DNA of 64,000 nt from Gyrodactylus bullatarudis (taxonomy: Eukaryota; Platyhelminthes; Monogenea; Gyrodactylidea; Gyrodactylidae): assembly GCA_012064415.1 (NCBI GenBank), contig SSNU01000235.1:62001-126000 (forward strand). The letters run 5' to 3'. Below, piece after piece: positions 13,201 through 23,670 of this stretch. Each line of letters opens with the position of its first letter. The stretch's first letter is position 1. The notes beneath the pieces are model-generated. The model did not search any database, was not told the origin of the DNA, and saw only the letters and a list, made by a program, of their open reading frames with translations. The position numbers and the translations under genes are program-made.

Positions 13201-13854
13201 ATATCATCCTCGATTGGATCTTCCTCATACGGTAATGGAGAGGATTTGAATGGAATCTTGAGAAAAGCTAGCCAACTGGAGGAGAACCAAGAGTATGATA
13301 GTGCAATGGAAAGTTACAAAGAGTTTATTCTCAATTATCTCGAGCCTGAGAGTCATGAACTCATAATAAGCATTTGTATGAAGTTGTATGAAATGACTAG
13401 TCTGCATGCGAAAGATGAAAATCAACAAGAAACCTATTACAGGATTATCGAGAATTCACTCAGACGAGTTAACGTAAGCTCTAAAGAATCTAGCAAAATT
13501 TTTTATTCTCGTTAAGACTCTGAAAATTTCAGGGAAACTATCGAGTATAGCTTAAAAACCAGAGTATAGATAGCTGAGAGGTGAGTCAACAAGGTGTAGT
13601 TGACTTTTTGCAGATCATTTCTACCTTTTAAGAGCAAATATATAAGTCCTAAAATTCGAATTTTTTGTTAAATTGACTAAAATATCATTTTTCTACAGGA
13701 TTTTACACATATTCTCAAATTCTATCTGAAGAGGAAACGATATAACGATGCTATAAAAGTGACCATTGAACAAGGACGCTATGATTTGGCTCTGAAATTA
13801 GCAAATAAATACTCTGATGAAAAAACTGTTGAAAGAATAAAAAATGAAGAAAAG
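7299..13854 (+). CDS. IFT172: IFT172 intraflagellar transport protein; C-terminus not found
   Basis: Exons 7299-9254, 9353-9529, 9582-10057, 10098-about 10331, 12249-13473 and 13699-13854 give about 1,400 residues. The start MYLKHSRT matches the IFT172 N-terminus. About 600 residues of WD40 beta-propellers follow, with family matches such as LVVGTFCGGLELFE and INWLELNSG. Helical TPR-like repeats make up the rest, including the LNRWDEAF segment and KYRPDMLDNF. IFT172 is an IFT-B subunit that links anterograde to retrograde transport at the ciliary tip. The exon at 10098 has no strong donor: the frame reaches TAG at 10333-10335. The best in-phase donors are at 10332 (GTAGAA) or 10320 (GTTTGT). 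The human protein is about 1,750 residues; the last few hundred are not seen after 13854. The gene is therefore truncated here, or its 3' exons diverged or lie elsewhere. Confidence 0.88.
10332..12248 (+). other. Enlarged IFT172 intron with repeat remnants
   Basis: This 1.9-kb stretch between IFT172 exons has no coding match. It contains a degenerate hammerhead-type sequence near 11648-11720 and probably other decayed mobile DNA. An AATAAA at 10339-10344, just past the in-frame TAG, would allow an alternative early 3' end. Confidence 0.6.
11648..11720 (+). ncRNA. Degenerate hammerhead ribozyme-like sequence
   Basis: The order CTGA ... stem-loop ... GAAAC-GCG-TC followed by a GGCAGAC/GTCTGCC hairpin and ACTTAGATT parallels the better-preserved hammerhead at 27374-27419. 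Here the core CTGANGA is damaged (CTGATAT), stem II is weak, and stem I is mostly lost. It is likely an inactive relic of the same retroelement family. The putative cleavage triplet is GTC at 11686-11688. Confidence 0.5.
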
Positions 13855-14008
13855 GTTAGTTTTCCCGTTGAAATTCTCACTAGATTTTTATTGGTAAAAA
13901 AAATACTAATTTTCAATTCACGTTTTGATATTTATTATTCATTAAAAACAACGCAATTGTTCAACAATCTCAAATATTTCTACATAAAATTTTGTATCAA
14001 TTTACAAA

Positions 14009-14269
14009 ATGAATTATGAATCTCTTGAGAATTTCGATAAGCCAAATGGTTCTAGTATTAGTAAAGTGAAACGGCGTTTATCGTTTCTTCTCCTAATGCC
14101 TTTGATAATGTTTATTGCACTGCTACTACTCAGATGGATTTATATTAAAGTGTACACAATGAGTAAATCAGACATGTACATGAGCCTAGATGATATGAGG
14201 AGACGAAAAAATTTACTCATGTTATTTTATAGCAATCGAAACAAAATAAATCAGACGATGACCAATTAA
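14009..14269 (+). CDS. Small single-pass membrane protein ORF
   Basis: The 86-codon ORF encodes a polar N-terminus, a basic stretch (KVKRR), one strongly hydrophobic segment at about residues 28-46, and a basic, Met/Arg-rich C-terminal part. AATAAA at 14338-14343 lies 70 bp downstream. I do not recognise a family. It could be an independent small gene or the last exon of a transcript starting upstream (IFT172 has no identified end). Existence as a protein is moderately supported by the clean ORF and poly(A) signal only. Confidence 0.45.
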   Translation: MNYESLENFDKPNGSSISKVKRRLSFLLLMPLIMFIALLLLRWIYIKVYTMSKSDMYMSLDDMRRRKNLLMLFYSNRNKINQTMTN

Positions 14270-14539
14270 GAAAGGGTGAATAAACCGACTGAAAGTTGCA
14301 AGACAGTTTTTAATTGTATCGTTATATGTATATTGTAAATAAATGGATATTTATGCAAGGATATTTAATTTTAAAATAAGAAAATTTAATTCTTTACATA
14401 CATGTACATGAATGAATCAAGTTTTGCTGTCATCTTCAAAATGTGTTAGGAAATTATTGCTGGACATGCATGTATTTGTTTGTAAGAGATTGAAATAACT
14501 ATAATTATTATTATTGATAAACCAAGGGAAGCAAAGAGC

Positions 14540-16093
14540 TCATCGAAAATTTGGAAATGGTTGAGCCTTACTGATGACTAGCTTTTGATGTTTGTGGGCA
14601 ATATATCCTTTGATAATACCCTGCAAAGTTATTTTTATAGTTAGTAAGAGTCAAAGCTACTTACAAGTAAACCAAAAAATATCATTACATATTAAATATT
14701 TAAAATAACATACTTGATGAATTAGGTTTACTAGAATACACTCGGTTTCATCTGAATCAATATCTTCAATCTGAAATTATTAATAAAATTCAATGACATA
14801 TTTAGTTAGTAAAAGCCCCAAAACTTACTCCCATATATCTGAGAATCTCTGTGAAAGCTTCTATTGGCAGCTGGTGCGTTCCAAGAATTTCGACTCTAAA
14901 AATGTGCATTTTCAAAGATTTCATTTATTTCCATTGAAAGGTAATTTGATATTACTCACACTCTCTTGAAAAGATTTCTATATGTAATCATTTTCAACTT
15001 CTCCAAAATTAGATATATTCCACAGCTAAAGAAAAAGTTTTCATGCTTTGTCAATTCAGATAAAAGCAACTTCAAATTGCCGAGTTTTGTAGCTTCAACA
15101 ATTTCAGAAAATTCAAGTAAATTATACTTTTGCAAGAGGCTTTGTAACGGCATTGATCCTAATAACATTCGAACTGGTATGAGATAAATTAGAATAAGTC
15201 TTTTATTATGTTTGTTTGTGGCCAGACAATGGCGAAATGCAAATGATAAATGCTCATCGGCCTTAACAAAGTCTCCGTCAAACATTGCCTTCCTACCGAC
15301 ATAATATCGATATGTTACTTTCTGTGCAATACTAAAATGATCATCCATAGACATATTATCAATGGCTCGAATCATTGGTTTGCACAAATTGAGTTTGTTA
15401 ATTTGAAAGTAGATTTTAAACAGCTGATTTGCTAGGCCCATCATGCCACACTTTTTAGATTCCTCTAGATTAGGCCGATTGTCCCCAGCACATAATTGGA
15501 ATAACCGCATAATGAATTGAGCTACATCTTCCATCTTGTTTGATGAACCAATGGAGGATTTTTCTGATGACTTCTGAACAATAAATGAAATTGAATAGAT
15601 TATGACTAACAACTGAATCGTTTAAAGAATAATTCAAATCTAGGCCATGGGCAAGGCGTCTGATATCAACAGCTACAGTTAAGACAACTGGCAACAGCCA
15701 ATTGTCTTTCATTTCACCGAATATCCTGGATATTGCTCTATTAATGACATGTTAACAAAAAGTTGTTACTTGACAATAATTATTTGGCAAGCGAACGCTT
15801 CTTCATACTTCAAACTGTTCAATGCCCAAATAGATCTTATGTGCGCAGAAAGAATTTGGTCCCAAGGCGCCGTTAGTATAGACATGACAATCTTTTCCGG
15901 ATGAGGATCAGCTAAATTATTATTTTTTACATGCCAATCTGTGAGTTTTAATTGATGCTTAAGAGTAGAGAATAAAAAAAATCAACATACAGAGAGAATT
16001 TTCGCATTCTTATTTTTTATTGATCGTTTAACCTGTAAATGAGAGAAATTGAGTTACATTTTCAAGATATTGGCTCAAGCTTAACTTGGTCAT
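14540..16093 (-). CDS. PCID2: PCID2, PCI-domain subunit of TREX-2
   Basis: Eight exons join in frame to about 403 residues: 16058-16093, 15991-16032, 15770-15957, 15611-15737, 14960-15573, 14829-14895, 14714-14770 and 14540-14620. Human PCID2 is 399. Family matches run through the whole protein: [12 protein letters not shown] at the start, [35 protein letters not shown] and [20 protein letters not shown] in the middle. [14 protein letters not shown] lies in the winged-helix part of the PCI domain. PCID2 (yeast Thp1) works in the TREX-2 complex, coupling transcription to mRNA export at nuclear pores. Introns, from the start codon on, are 25, 33, 32, 37, 64, 58 and 93 nt. The donor of exon 4 (GTTAGT at 15610) is the least certain; frame and alignment length favour it. 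Confidence 0.95.
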
Positions 16094-16203
16094 TGTAAAA
16101 TATTCTAGTTAAAACAAAATTGTACAAATAATTTGTAGAACCATTTTTTATTCAGAGACGAATCATTTACGCAGAATTACAAAAAGAAAAAACCTGTCAG
16201 AAT
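16094..16203. promoter_or_regulatory. Shared divergent promoter region
   Basis: Only 110 bp separate the PCID2 (-) and SLC35B1 (+) start codons, implying a compact bidirectional promoter. No individual element is distinguishable by eye. Confidence 0.45.
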
Positions 16204-17360
16204 AATGAATGAGAAGTTACTTCTAATCGTTTGTGTTCTTGGTACATTTACATCTTATTTTTTCTACGGATATGTACAAGAAAAAATGTAAGAAGAGAAG
16301 CTTATTTTTAGATACAAAACTCCCAATCGACTTAATAGCAACAGCAAATTTTCATATGTATTTTGTCTTTTATTCGTTCAATGTTGCATCAATTCACTAG
16401 TTGCATACATAGGTATGATAAATTGTATAACATAACAACTTTCCCACAGCCAAACAAATATATGAGAAGGAGAAAAAACAAAATTATCCTTTCCATCAAA
16501 TGGCTCTTTTGGGTTTTAGCTATATTGGAGCAATGGTCGCCAGTAATTCTAGCCTCAAATTCATAAACTATCCTACACAGGTGATAGGAAAATCCATAAA
16601 ACCTATTCCAGTAATGTTGTTCAGTGTGATCTGGGCAAAGAAGCGGTATCCGATTAAGAAATATCTTTTTGTTTCATTAATCACACTTGGTGTTATTCTG
16701 TTCATGTACAAAGATCAAACAGAATCAACAAAATGGAGTCTAGGTTATGGAGAGATTCTCTTGTTGGTTTCATTATTACTCGATGGTTTAACAGGTGGTG
16801 TTCAACAAGACCTTGTTAATCGATTCAATATTGGCTCTTACACTCTCATGTTTTGCATGAACACGTATTCCTTATTCTTTCTTTCTATAGGTAAGTCTCG
16901 TCTTTTATTATCTAAAACCTTCATAGCTGACTCTGAGATTAAAATTACTTTTTTATTATTCAAGAAAGTTAACTTAAATTAATTTTGTCTTTTTAATTTA
17001 GCTATTTTTGTAACTGATGAATACAAAAAATTTGTCGAATTCATGATTGGAAATCCGGAAGTATTATCTTCAATTGCCCTATTTGGTTTGACAAGTGCAG
17101 TTGGCCAAGTATTCCTATTCAATACAATAACACGATTTAGTCCTCTTCTATGCTCAATTGTTACTACGACCAGGAAGTTTTTCACTGTTCTAGGAAGCAT
17201 TATCATATTCAAGCATGCAATAACTACACGTCAATGGATTGGCACATGTTTAGTTTTTATCGGTCTCTTTCTTGATCAAATATTCGGAAAGGATCACTCA
17301 AAGAAAGCCAAATCTTCCTCTCGAGAGAAACCCACAAGAGCTAAGGCAAAGGTTAACTGA
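16204..17360 (+). CDS. SLC35B1: SLC35B1-type ER nucleotide transporter
   Basis: Exons 16204-16287, 16312-16412, 16451-16890 and 17002-17360 total 984 nt, giving 327 residues (human 322). The protein is a multi-pass membrane protein of the drug/metabolite transporter fold. It shows the family segments YFFYGYVQEK, NYPTQVIGKSIKPIPVML, LDGLTGGVQQD, FGLTSAVGQ and SIVTTTRKFFTVLGS. Animal SLC35B1 has been described as the ER ATP/ADP exchanger (AXER) supplying ATP to lumenal chaperones. The tail ends KAKVN, a KxKxx ER-retrieval signal. The first intron (16288-16311) is just 24 nt; without it the frame hits TAA immediately. AATAAA lies at 17383-17388. It is convergent with the SNX17-like gene, 154 bp apart. 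Confidence 0.95.
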
Positions 17361-17514
17361 AAGAAAATTGAATAGAATTGTAAATAAACTAAATTTCAAT
17401 TTTTTAAACAATAATAATCTTTTAAACATTGATTAAATATAGAAAAATATCAGCCTCATTCACATCGGGTATTTTGAAATGTATATTCACTAAACTACTA
17501 TATAGTAGATATAC

Positions 17515-20500
17515 CTAAATGAAAAATGAATTTTTCATGTTATCCACAGGGGGGCATGAATCTAGGCGATGGAAATAGTTTTTTTTCAATTTTGGTTTTA
17601 TACAACTCGTATTAATTGATTCATTGGAAGTAGTTACTAAGGCATGAAGATTTCTCAATCGACTTGAATCGCTTATTATTTCATCTGAATGGGAAAAGCT
17701 ATTGTGTCTTGTAGTATAAAAATCTAGTTGATTTGGATGATCTGGTTCTGATAGGGAGTCAATTTGTTCAATTGGCAAATCATAATTTAGCTTGGGTGTT
17801 ACATCATGTGTAGTACTTTTGATAGACTCGTTTATATTGTCAAAACTACTTGATTCATTGAATATTTCATTTAAATCAATATCTTTGATAAGTGGGGAAA
17901 GGGGTTCTTGGTCAAGATATCGGCCTTTGTGATCTAGTGTTGAGATTGACTCAAGATTACATGAAGGTTGACTTGAAGATGAGGTTGATGTCAAGGAACA
18001 CTCCCTGTAATCATTAAGATAATCCCGAATAAGCCGAAAAACCTCCATTATCTAAAAATTAAATAATAACTTTATCAACTCTTATTGAGGGCAAAACATA
18101 CTTGTTTTGAAGTTAAAATTATATTTTTTGGCTTGATAATAGTTGACAAGTGAATCTCTGATGAATTGGGCATTGTAAGTGAAATGATTTTACTCAGACG
18201 AATTGATAAAATTTGCTTCTGAAACAAAAGAATATAATAAAGAAAAATTTTACAGAGGGCCAAAAAGATTTGGAATTTATTATTTCTGATAGGTGTTTTT
18301 CTTTTATAATTTGAACTAATAGAGTAATAAAGTTCTTTAATGAAATTTCACGAGAGGTACTTGACTATATTTCAGTATCGATTTATTCTTCCTCTATTAT
18401 TGATACTATAGTGATAATCAATAATAAGTATACACCTATAGAACCTGTCCTCTTATATTAATTTTAAATGATCTTGAGACTTGGGATGTTGACTTCTAAA
18501 GAATGAAAAATTCTTTATTAAAATGCGTATTTTTAAATATAATTTATTTCAACATAATTCAGTAAATATAAATTTTCTATTTTTCATAAATTTTTTTAAC
18601 GTCAAGTTTAAGTATACACATTTATTTTGTAAAATTTCCATCCGATAAAACAACATTCATACATCTCTTCTGCATAGATTTATAAAGGTTCTTTATGACG
18701 TCTTCATGTATTGATTTCCACTCTTCCATAATTTTGATTATCAATTCATGCTTATTACAAAAAATCTTGCCATTTTGATATACTTTTTGGGATAAAATCC
18801 CCCAGAGATTTTCGATTGGATTCAAATCCGGGCTTCTGGCTGGCCAAGGAAGTACTTTTATAGTATGATCCGAAAACCAGTTAATGGTTGATTTAGAACG
18901 ATGACACGGAGCATTATCTTGTTGGAAAATTAGATCCTCTTTTGTAATTTCCTCTTTAAATGAGAATAAATGATCTTCAAGCAGAATTTGGTAAGAAGTT
19001 GAATTGAGCTTTTCACTAATAACAACTAGACTAGAAGTTCCTTTGCTAGTTATCGATCCCCAGACCATAACACTACCTCCACCGAATCCTCGCTTTATTC
19101 GTATTGGTTTTGGTCGCTTTTTGTCCATCCAGCATGAAGTTAGACCATCTGGGCCATCAAGATTGAACTTTTTCTCGTCAGAAAAGATAACTCTGCTCCA
19201 ATCTTGATTTTCAATGATTTTTTCATAAGCCCAACTCTTTCTTGATTCCATATCTCTAGAACTCAGATTTGGAGTATTCTTAGGTTTACCCCAATGAAGA
19301 CTCGGATCTTTTTTCAAAGCTCTTTGAATTGTACTTATACTTACATTCAAATTCAATTCAGATTTTATTTTGGATGCAGTGTATTTCTTATTTACAGCCA
19401 AATATTTGATTTTTGCTCTTACTGAATTGGGAATTATTTGCTTTGGGCCTCTCTTTTTCAAGGGTTTTTTCTTCATGAACAGTCTGCTTATAGTTTTCGT
19501 AGTGCATTCAATAAAATTTGCAATTTTTCTTAGGCTTAGGCCATCTTTCCGAAGCTCTATAGCACGTTGCTTCTGGAAATTTGTTAACCTCGAATACTTC
19601 GATTCATTAGTTCCCATTAGAACAATTTCAAGAGTTAGAGTGGATCTTATGTAAGGCTGAAGATGGTAATCCAAAAACTTCTTGTAAATTCTCAAAAAAA
19701 GTCTAATTATCTCTAAAAAACTAATTCGAAAAAGTGTATACTTAAATATGACGATTGAAAAATTAATGAAAAATAGTAAATTTTTATTTAATGAATTCTG
19801 TTAGAATTTACTACGAATTGATCTATATGAATATGTAGATAATTTAGCACTCTTTCGAATGACATATCCCACGTCTCAAGATCATTTAAAATTAAAACAA
19901 GAAGACAGGTTCTATAGGTGTATACTTATTCTTGACTACCACTATATTTTAATGAAGATTCCATTATCGACTAAGAAATAGGAATTAGTAAGTATAATTA
20001 TTTTATAAAAGTTGAAATTATTTTAGCATCAAGATCATTTACGAATAGACGGAAGAGAGAATCCCTAGAAAAATGTTTTAAATTTCAAATTTTCATTCAA
20101 CTGTCTTACGAATCTGTAACAGTTGTTTACTTACTTTGTTTTCAATGAAAATGATTCTCTTTGGTCCAATAGAAATTTGATTGCTAATGTTTTTCTCCGT
20201 TAGTTGAGACTCAATCTGCGTGAAATAAATAAAATAGATCGTATGTAGTTAATTCAAAAACTCACTTCAAAGTTGAAATATCCAAATTGTTTTGATGTCT
20301 GGGCAATCTCTAAGAATTTGATTGAAGCGAGATGTTTAATTCTCAATTCCAACTCATAGGTTTCCTCATATGACTTGTCTTTAAGAGGAGACTTCCCTTT
20401 GTTAATAAACGAAGCCCGTTTTGAGGCAATTATTGGAGCTACCAATAAATTCAGCTGTCCAGTTTCCCTTCTGCTGTTGATTTCTTGGAGGATTTCCTTT

Positions 20501-20669
20501 TCCCAACTCATCCAGTAATCTCTGCTTTTCTTTTTGACCATCTCCAGGTCGATTTCATTGCGTTTATGCTGAGGAAGAATACGCACAGCTGCCCAACATG
20601 CATCATTCAATAAGGAATCTAACATCTTCTGACCTCCAAAAGTACCATTACGTGGAATTTCATCTGAAA
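17515..20669 (-). CDS. SNX17-like sorting nexin, FERM-like part and tail; 5' end missing
   Basis: Exons 20266-20669, 20135-20215, 18102-18218 and 17515-18051 join in frame to about 378 residues. The segment ending KFLEIAQTSKQFGYFNFEV matches the SNX17/SNX31 FERM-like region (human: LRLAQTLRHYGYLRF). SRDYWMS followed by QLNLL and the stretch ending TSKQIMEVFRLIRDYL also fit it. A 150-residue Ser/Thr/Asn-rich acidic tail follows, as in SNX17, though the usual Commander-binding end is not recognisable. SNX17 binds NPxY cargo and retrieves receptors from endosomes. The N-terminal PX domain is not found; the first exon begins at an acceptor at 20670. A 44-nt intron preceded by ATGCTCGCAT is possible but would give no PX domain. 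A Tc1 element sits in the 1.9-kb intron 18219-20134. Confidence 0.65.
18407..19948 (-). mobile_element. Full-length Tc1-type transposon with IR/DR ends
   Basis: Terminal inverted repeats of about 210 bp flank one transposase ORF. Both outer ends read TATAGTGRTARTCAA followed by AATAAGTATACACC. An inner direct copy (TTTAAGTATACAC) lies at 18608-18620 and, inverted, at 19732-19744. Two repeats per end is the IR/DR arrangement of Sleeping Beauty-like Tc1 elements. Ends lie at TA, as expected for the family. It is inside an intron of the SNX17-like gene, with the transposase on the gene's coding strand. Confidence 0.9.
18622..19695 (-). CDS. Tc1 transposase (DD34E), intact
   Basis: The ORF is 357 codons from the first ATG; the Met at codon 27 (position 19617, MGTNESKYSR) is the more likely start, giving 331 residues. 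N-terminal helix-turn-helix DNA-binding segments include LRKDGLSLRKIANFI, followed by a basic KKRGPK hinge. The catalytic triad is visible: D173 in FSDEKKF, D260 in QQDNAPCH and E295 in SPDLNPIENLWG, with 34 residues between the last two. A Gly-rich GFGGGSVMVWG motif lies between. No stops or frameshifts occur, so the element may be recently active. Function: cut-and-paste transposition into TA sites. Confidence 0.93.
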   Translation of the reverse strand: MRIYKKFLDYHLQPYIRSTLTLEIVLMGTNESKYSRLTNFQKQRAIELRKDGLSLRKIANFIECTTKTISRLFMKKKPLKKRGPKQIIPNSVRAKIKYLAVNKKYTASKIKSELNLNVSISTIQRALKKDPSLHWGKPKNTPNLSSRDMESRKSWAYEKIIENQDWSRVIFSDEKKFNLDGPDGLTSCWMDKKRPKPIRIKRGFGGGSVMVWGSITSKGTSSLVVISEKLNSTSYQILLEDHLFSFKEEITKEDLIFQQDNAPCHRSKSTINWFSDHTIKVLPWPARSPDLNPIENLWGILSQKVYQNGKIFCNKHELIIKIMEEWKSIHEDVIKNLYKSMQKRCMNVVLSDGNFTK

Positions 20670-22969
20670 CTGCAAGAAACAAAGATTTTTCAAAAATTCT
20701 TTAAAACTCTAACATGCGAGCATAAGCCAAGATAAAATCTAAAAATGACTATAATTTGGTTCAAGAACACAGGTGGAGGTGGGGTCAAGATATTTTTTTC
20801 TTGTTATAGAATTATGATATAAAATTTTATGCCGATCACAAAAAATATTCAGCTGTCTGTGAGCTGAGATATAGAGCATGATGAACCAAAATTTCGAAAA
20901 ACTCATCTTTTTGATATTTAATAAATGTTTAAAACAATTTGCTTGTATATGAATCAGAAAGAACACAACTTCAAATTTTAAATGTATTGAATTGGAAATT
21001 TAGAATTTGTTTTGTTCAAGTGTCTCACATTATCATTCTTCAGGCATTTTATAGAAGTTGATTGACGTAAAGAGATTCCAAATTCAACTCGTTCTATGCG
21101 GAATAGTTAGCTTAAATTTACTCTTCAAAGTTAATTGAATCTTATTGTATATTTTACTTGAAAAATGAGCTCTTCAGTATTCGAAATTATGATTTTCTGA
21201 TGAGTTTTTTCATGCTATGCACTAAGTAACATTTAACAAAGAAAAAAAGAATAAAACCCTTAAAGTTCCAGAGAATTTTTTTTCATGACTCGCATTCAAT
21301 CTTTTGTCTATCCTATGGTTTGAGAATACGCTGATTACGAATCTACAGTTGATTTAAGGCAATTACTTTTGGTTCAGAAGTTATCGATCAAAAAATGACC
21401 CATTAAAACTCTCTTTTAATTAGTATAGCGCGAGTTTGACAAATGATAGAGCCAAGATCTTTGCGTATTCCAGGAGATTAATAAAAATTCCAATCTAATG
21501 GGTGGTAAACAAAGTATTTTCTGAGGCTTGAATGAATAATAATGACGTGTGATAGATAGGGTGAAATTTTTTTTTCTCCGAACAACTCACGAGAGGACTT
21601 ACTTTTCTGATAAATACTAGTACTTAGATCATGTTTTGCATAATTTTAAAGCATGAAAATCATTCTCCATAAATTGTACAACGGATATTTAGCAGTTATT
21701 GACTACTATTTGAGAAACTAAAATAGATAAAATTTACGAAAATATTCATTTAAAAATCCCTAACAACAGAAAGCTTGTCCAGTTCTGTGAAGTTGCATCT
21801 GAAGGATATTTCATCACGTCATAGTGATTCACTTTCGAATTTATAAGATTGTTTTACTTGATGATCTTCTTTTTTTCGTAAATATTGTATTAATCTAGAA
21901 AATTTTTATCCCTATCAAATTCATAATTTTGAATTTCAACTTTGCTAATCAAAAGCCATTAGTTTACATTATGTAGAGCACAATCTTTATTTGTCACTAA
22001 ATTGGGAAATTACGAGTTCTCGTTGATGTTTACTCCTCTTATTCTGAAGAAGTAGTAAAAGGAAACTTGGCAAACTTGGAGATTATCGCACTTGGCTAGC
22101 TTTGCTCGCAATTCTGTCAGTGTGTCATTAATCATAAATAATTGCAATTCCTAATACTATGAATACAGGATACAAATAAATAAAGTTGGTATATACAGTA
22201 AAAAAAACATCAACAAGATTTAGATGTTTAAATAAGAATTAGGAGAGAGGCGGCAAAAACTTTGCTTGAGGGAAATGTGTACTCAAATCAATATATAAAA
22301 TAACTCTTCTCAAGATACATACTCCATACAATTTTGGAATCTTTGTTTATTTTCTCACCGAAGATGACAAACATTTTTTGCCATCTGTAATTAAAGTACT
22401 ATTACAATCGACCGTTGTGTTATGAATCTTTTCGGATTAATATAGAATTGTATCTCAAATTCAGAAACTATTAAGAAAACTTAGAACTTCCAATTTCAAT
22501 TTCTCCGTTCATGCTTCGGCCCTTACTCCTATTAACAACTTCTAGCCAAAGCTGATCTATACCCCATCTTGCTGAAGAGAATCGCATTTACAGCTATACT
22601 CTTCACCCTACTGCTGACCGAAATTACCACCTTCGACTCACAACGCTTCATCCCTTGAGACATAGATTTCAACTCAATTTTAATTTTTTTTAAAAACCTA
22701 AAGATATCCCAGATTGTGCCTATTATTTCAATTTATGTACTCCATAACTGTATTTTATAAACTTTTTCAAATAAAAAAACGATATATATGAGGACTAGAC
22801 ACCAGAGGCAGATCTCTTAAATTTCTGATCTAATCTAGTTCCAGTTGAGAGGATTCTAATGGTGTATAGAATGTCTTAACCCAATGTTTGATTGAGACAT
22901 GATTGATGGGAACATTTTGCATCAACTCTAATCGAGCAAAAATTTCTTAATTTTCATTTCCTCAATATA
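20670..22969. other. Gene-free stretch with dispersed repeats
   Basis: No conserved coding sequence was recognised. A repeat beginning GGGTGAAATTTTTTTT at about 21561-21680 recurs at 62.4 kb and, inverted, at 44.0 kb. A segment near 21259-21290 resembles the start of the piggyBac-like MITE at 3173. The missing 5' exons of the SNX17-like gene would be expected here but I could not identify them. Confidence 0.55.
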
Positions 22970-23670
22970 AACCTAATTGACATGAAGATGAGAATTTACT
23001 ATTTTTACAAAAAACTCAATATTTTTCTCCGGATTCACAGGAAACGAATATTTTTTGAATTCTAAAACGGAATGAGCTAATAAGATGTGGATATCCGAAA
23101 AAATTCCAAAAAAACTCAATCTGACCAAAATTAAGACGTTTATCGATTTTCGAAAATACACCAAATTTCCACTTTTTCAACATTTGAACCCAACATTTTT
23201 ATCAATTTCGATGATTCGAAGCAGTTAGGTGATGATATTTGGGATCAACATTAGACAAAGGATTCGAATTAACTTGCAGAAGTTCACCGACATTTGTCAT
23301 TACTGTGGGAAATCGAACCATTTGAATTTTTCGATTATCACGAAGGCAAATTATCCAAAATCTGGAAGTTAAACTTTTTCTTGGAAACAGTACGATCTTC
23401 ACTATCTCTATGGACAAATTCGTATTCTTCGTTCAATTTTGATTTCAAATATCATCACTTAACTACTTCGAATCATCGAAATCGATAAAATTTTGGGTTC
23501 AAAAGTTGAAAAAGAAAAATTTGGATTTGGATTGAATTTTTTCGAATATCCACATCTTAGCTCATTCCGTTTTAGAATTCAAAAAATTATTTTCTTCTTA
23601 GAATTCATAGAAAAATATCGAGATTTTTGTAAAAATCGTAAATTCTCATCTTCATATCAGCTAGCTTTAT
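22970..23670. repeat. Foldback (long inverted repeat) element, copy A
   Basis: The left end reads AACCTAATTGACATGAAGATGAG and the right end carries the complementary CTCATCTTCATATCAGCTAG. Arms of about 300 bp are complementary through internal blocks such as GATGTGGATATCCGAA / TTCGAATATCCACATC. There is no transposase ORF; internal ORFs are products of the hairpin arms. It is a non-autonomous foldback family with several copies in this window. Confidence 0.8.
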
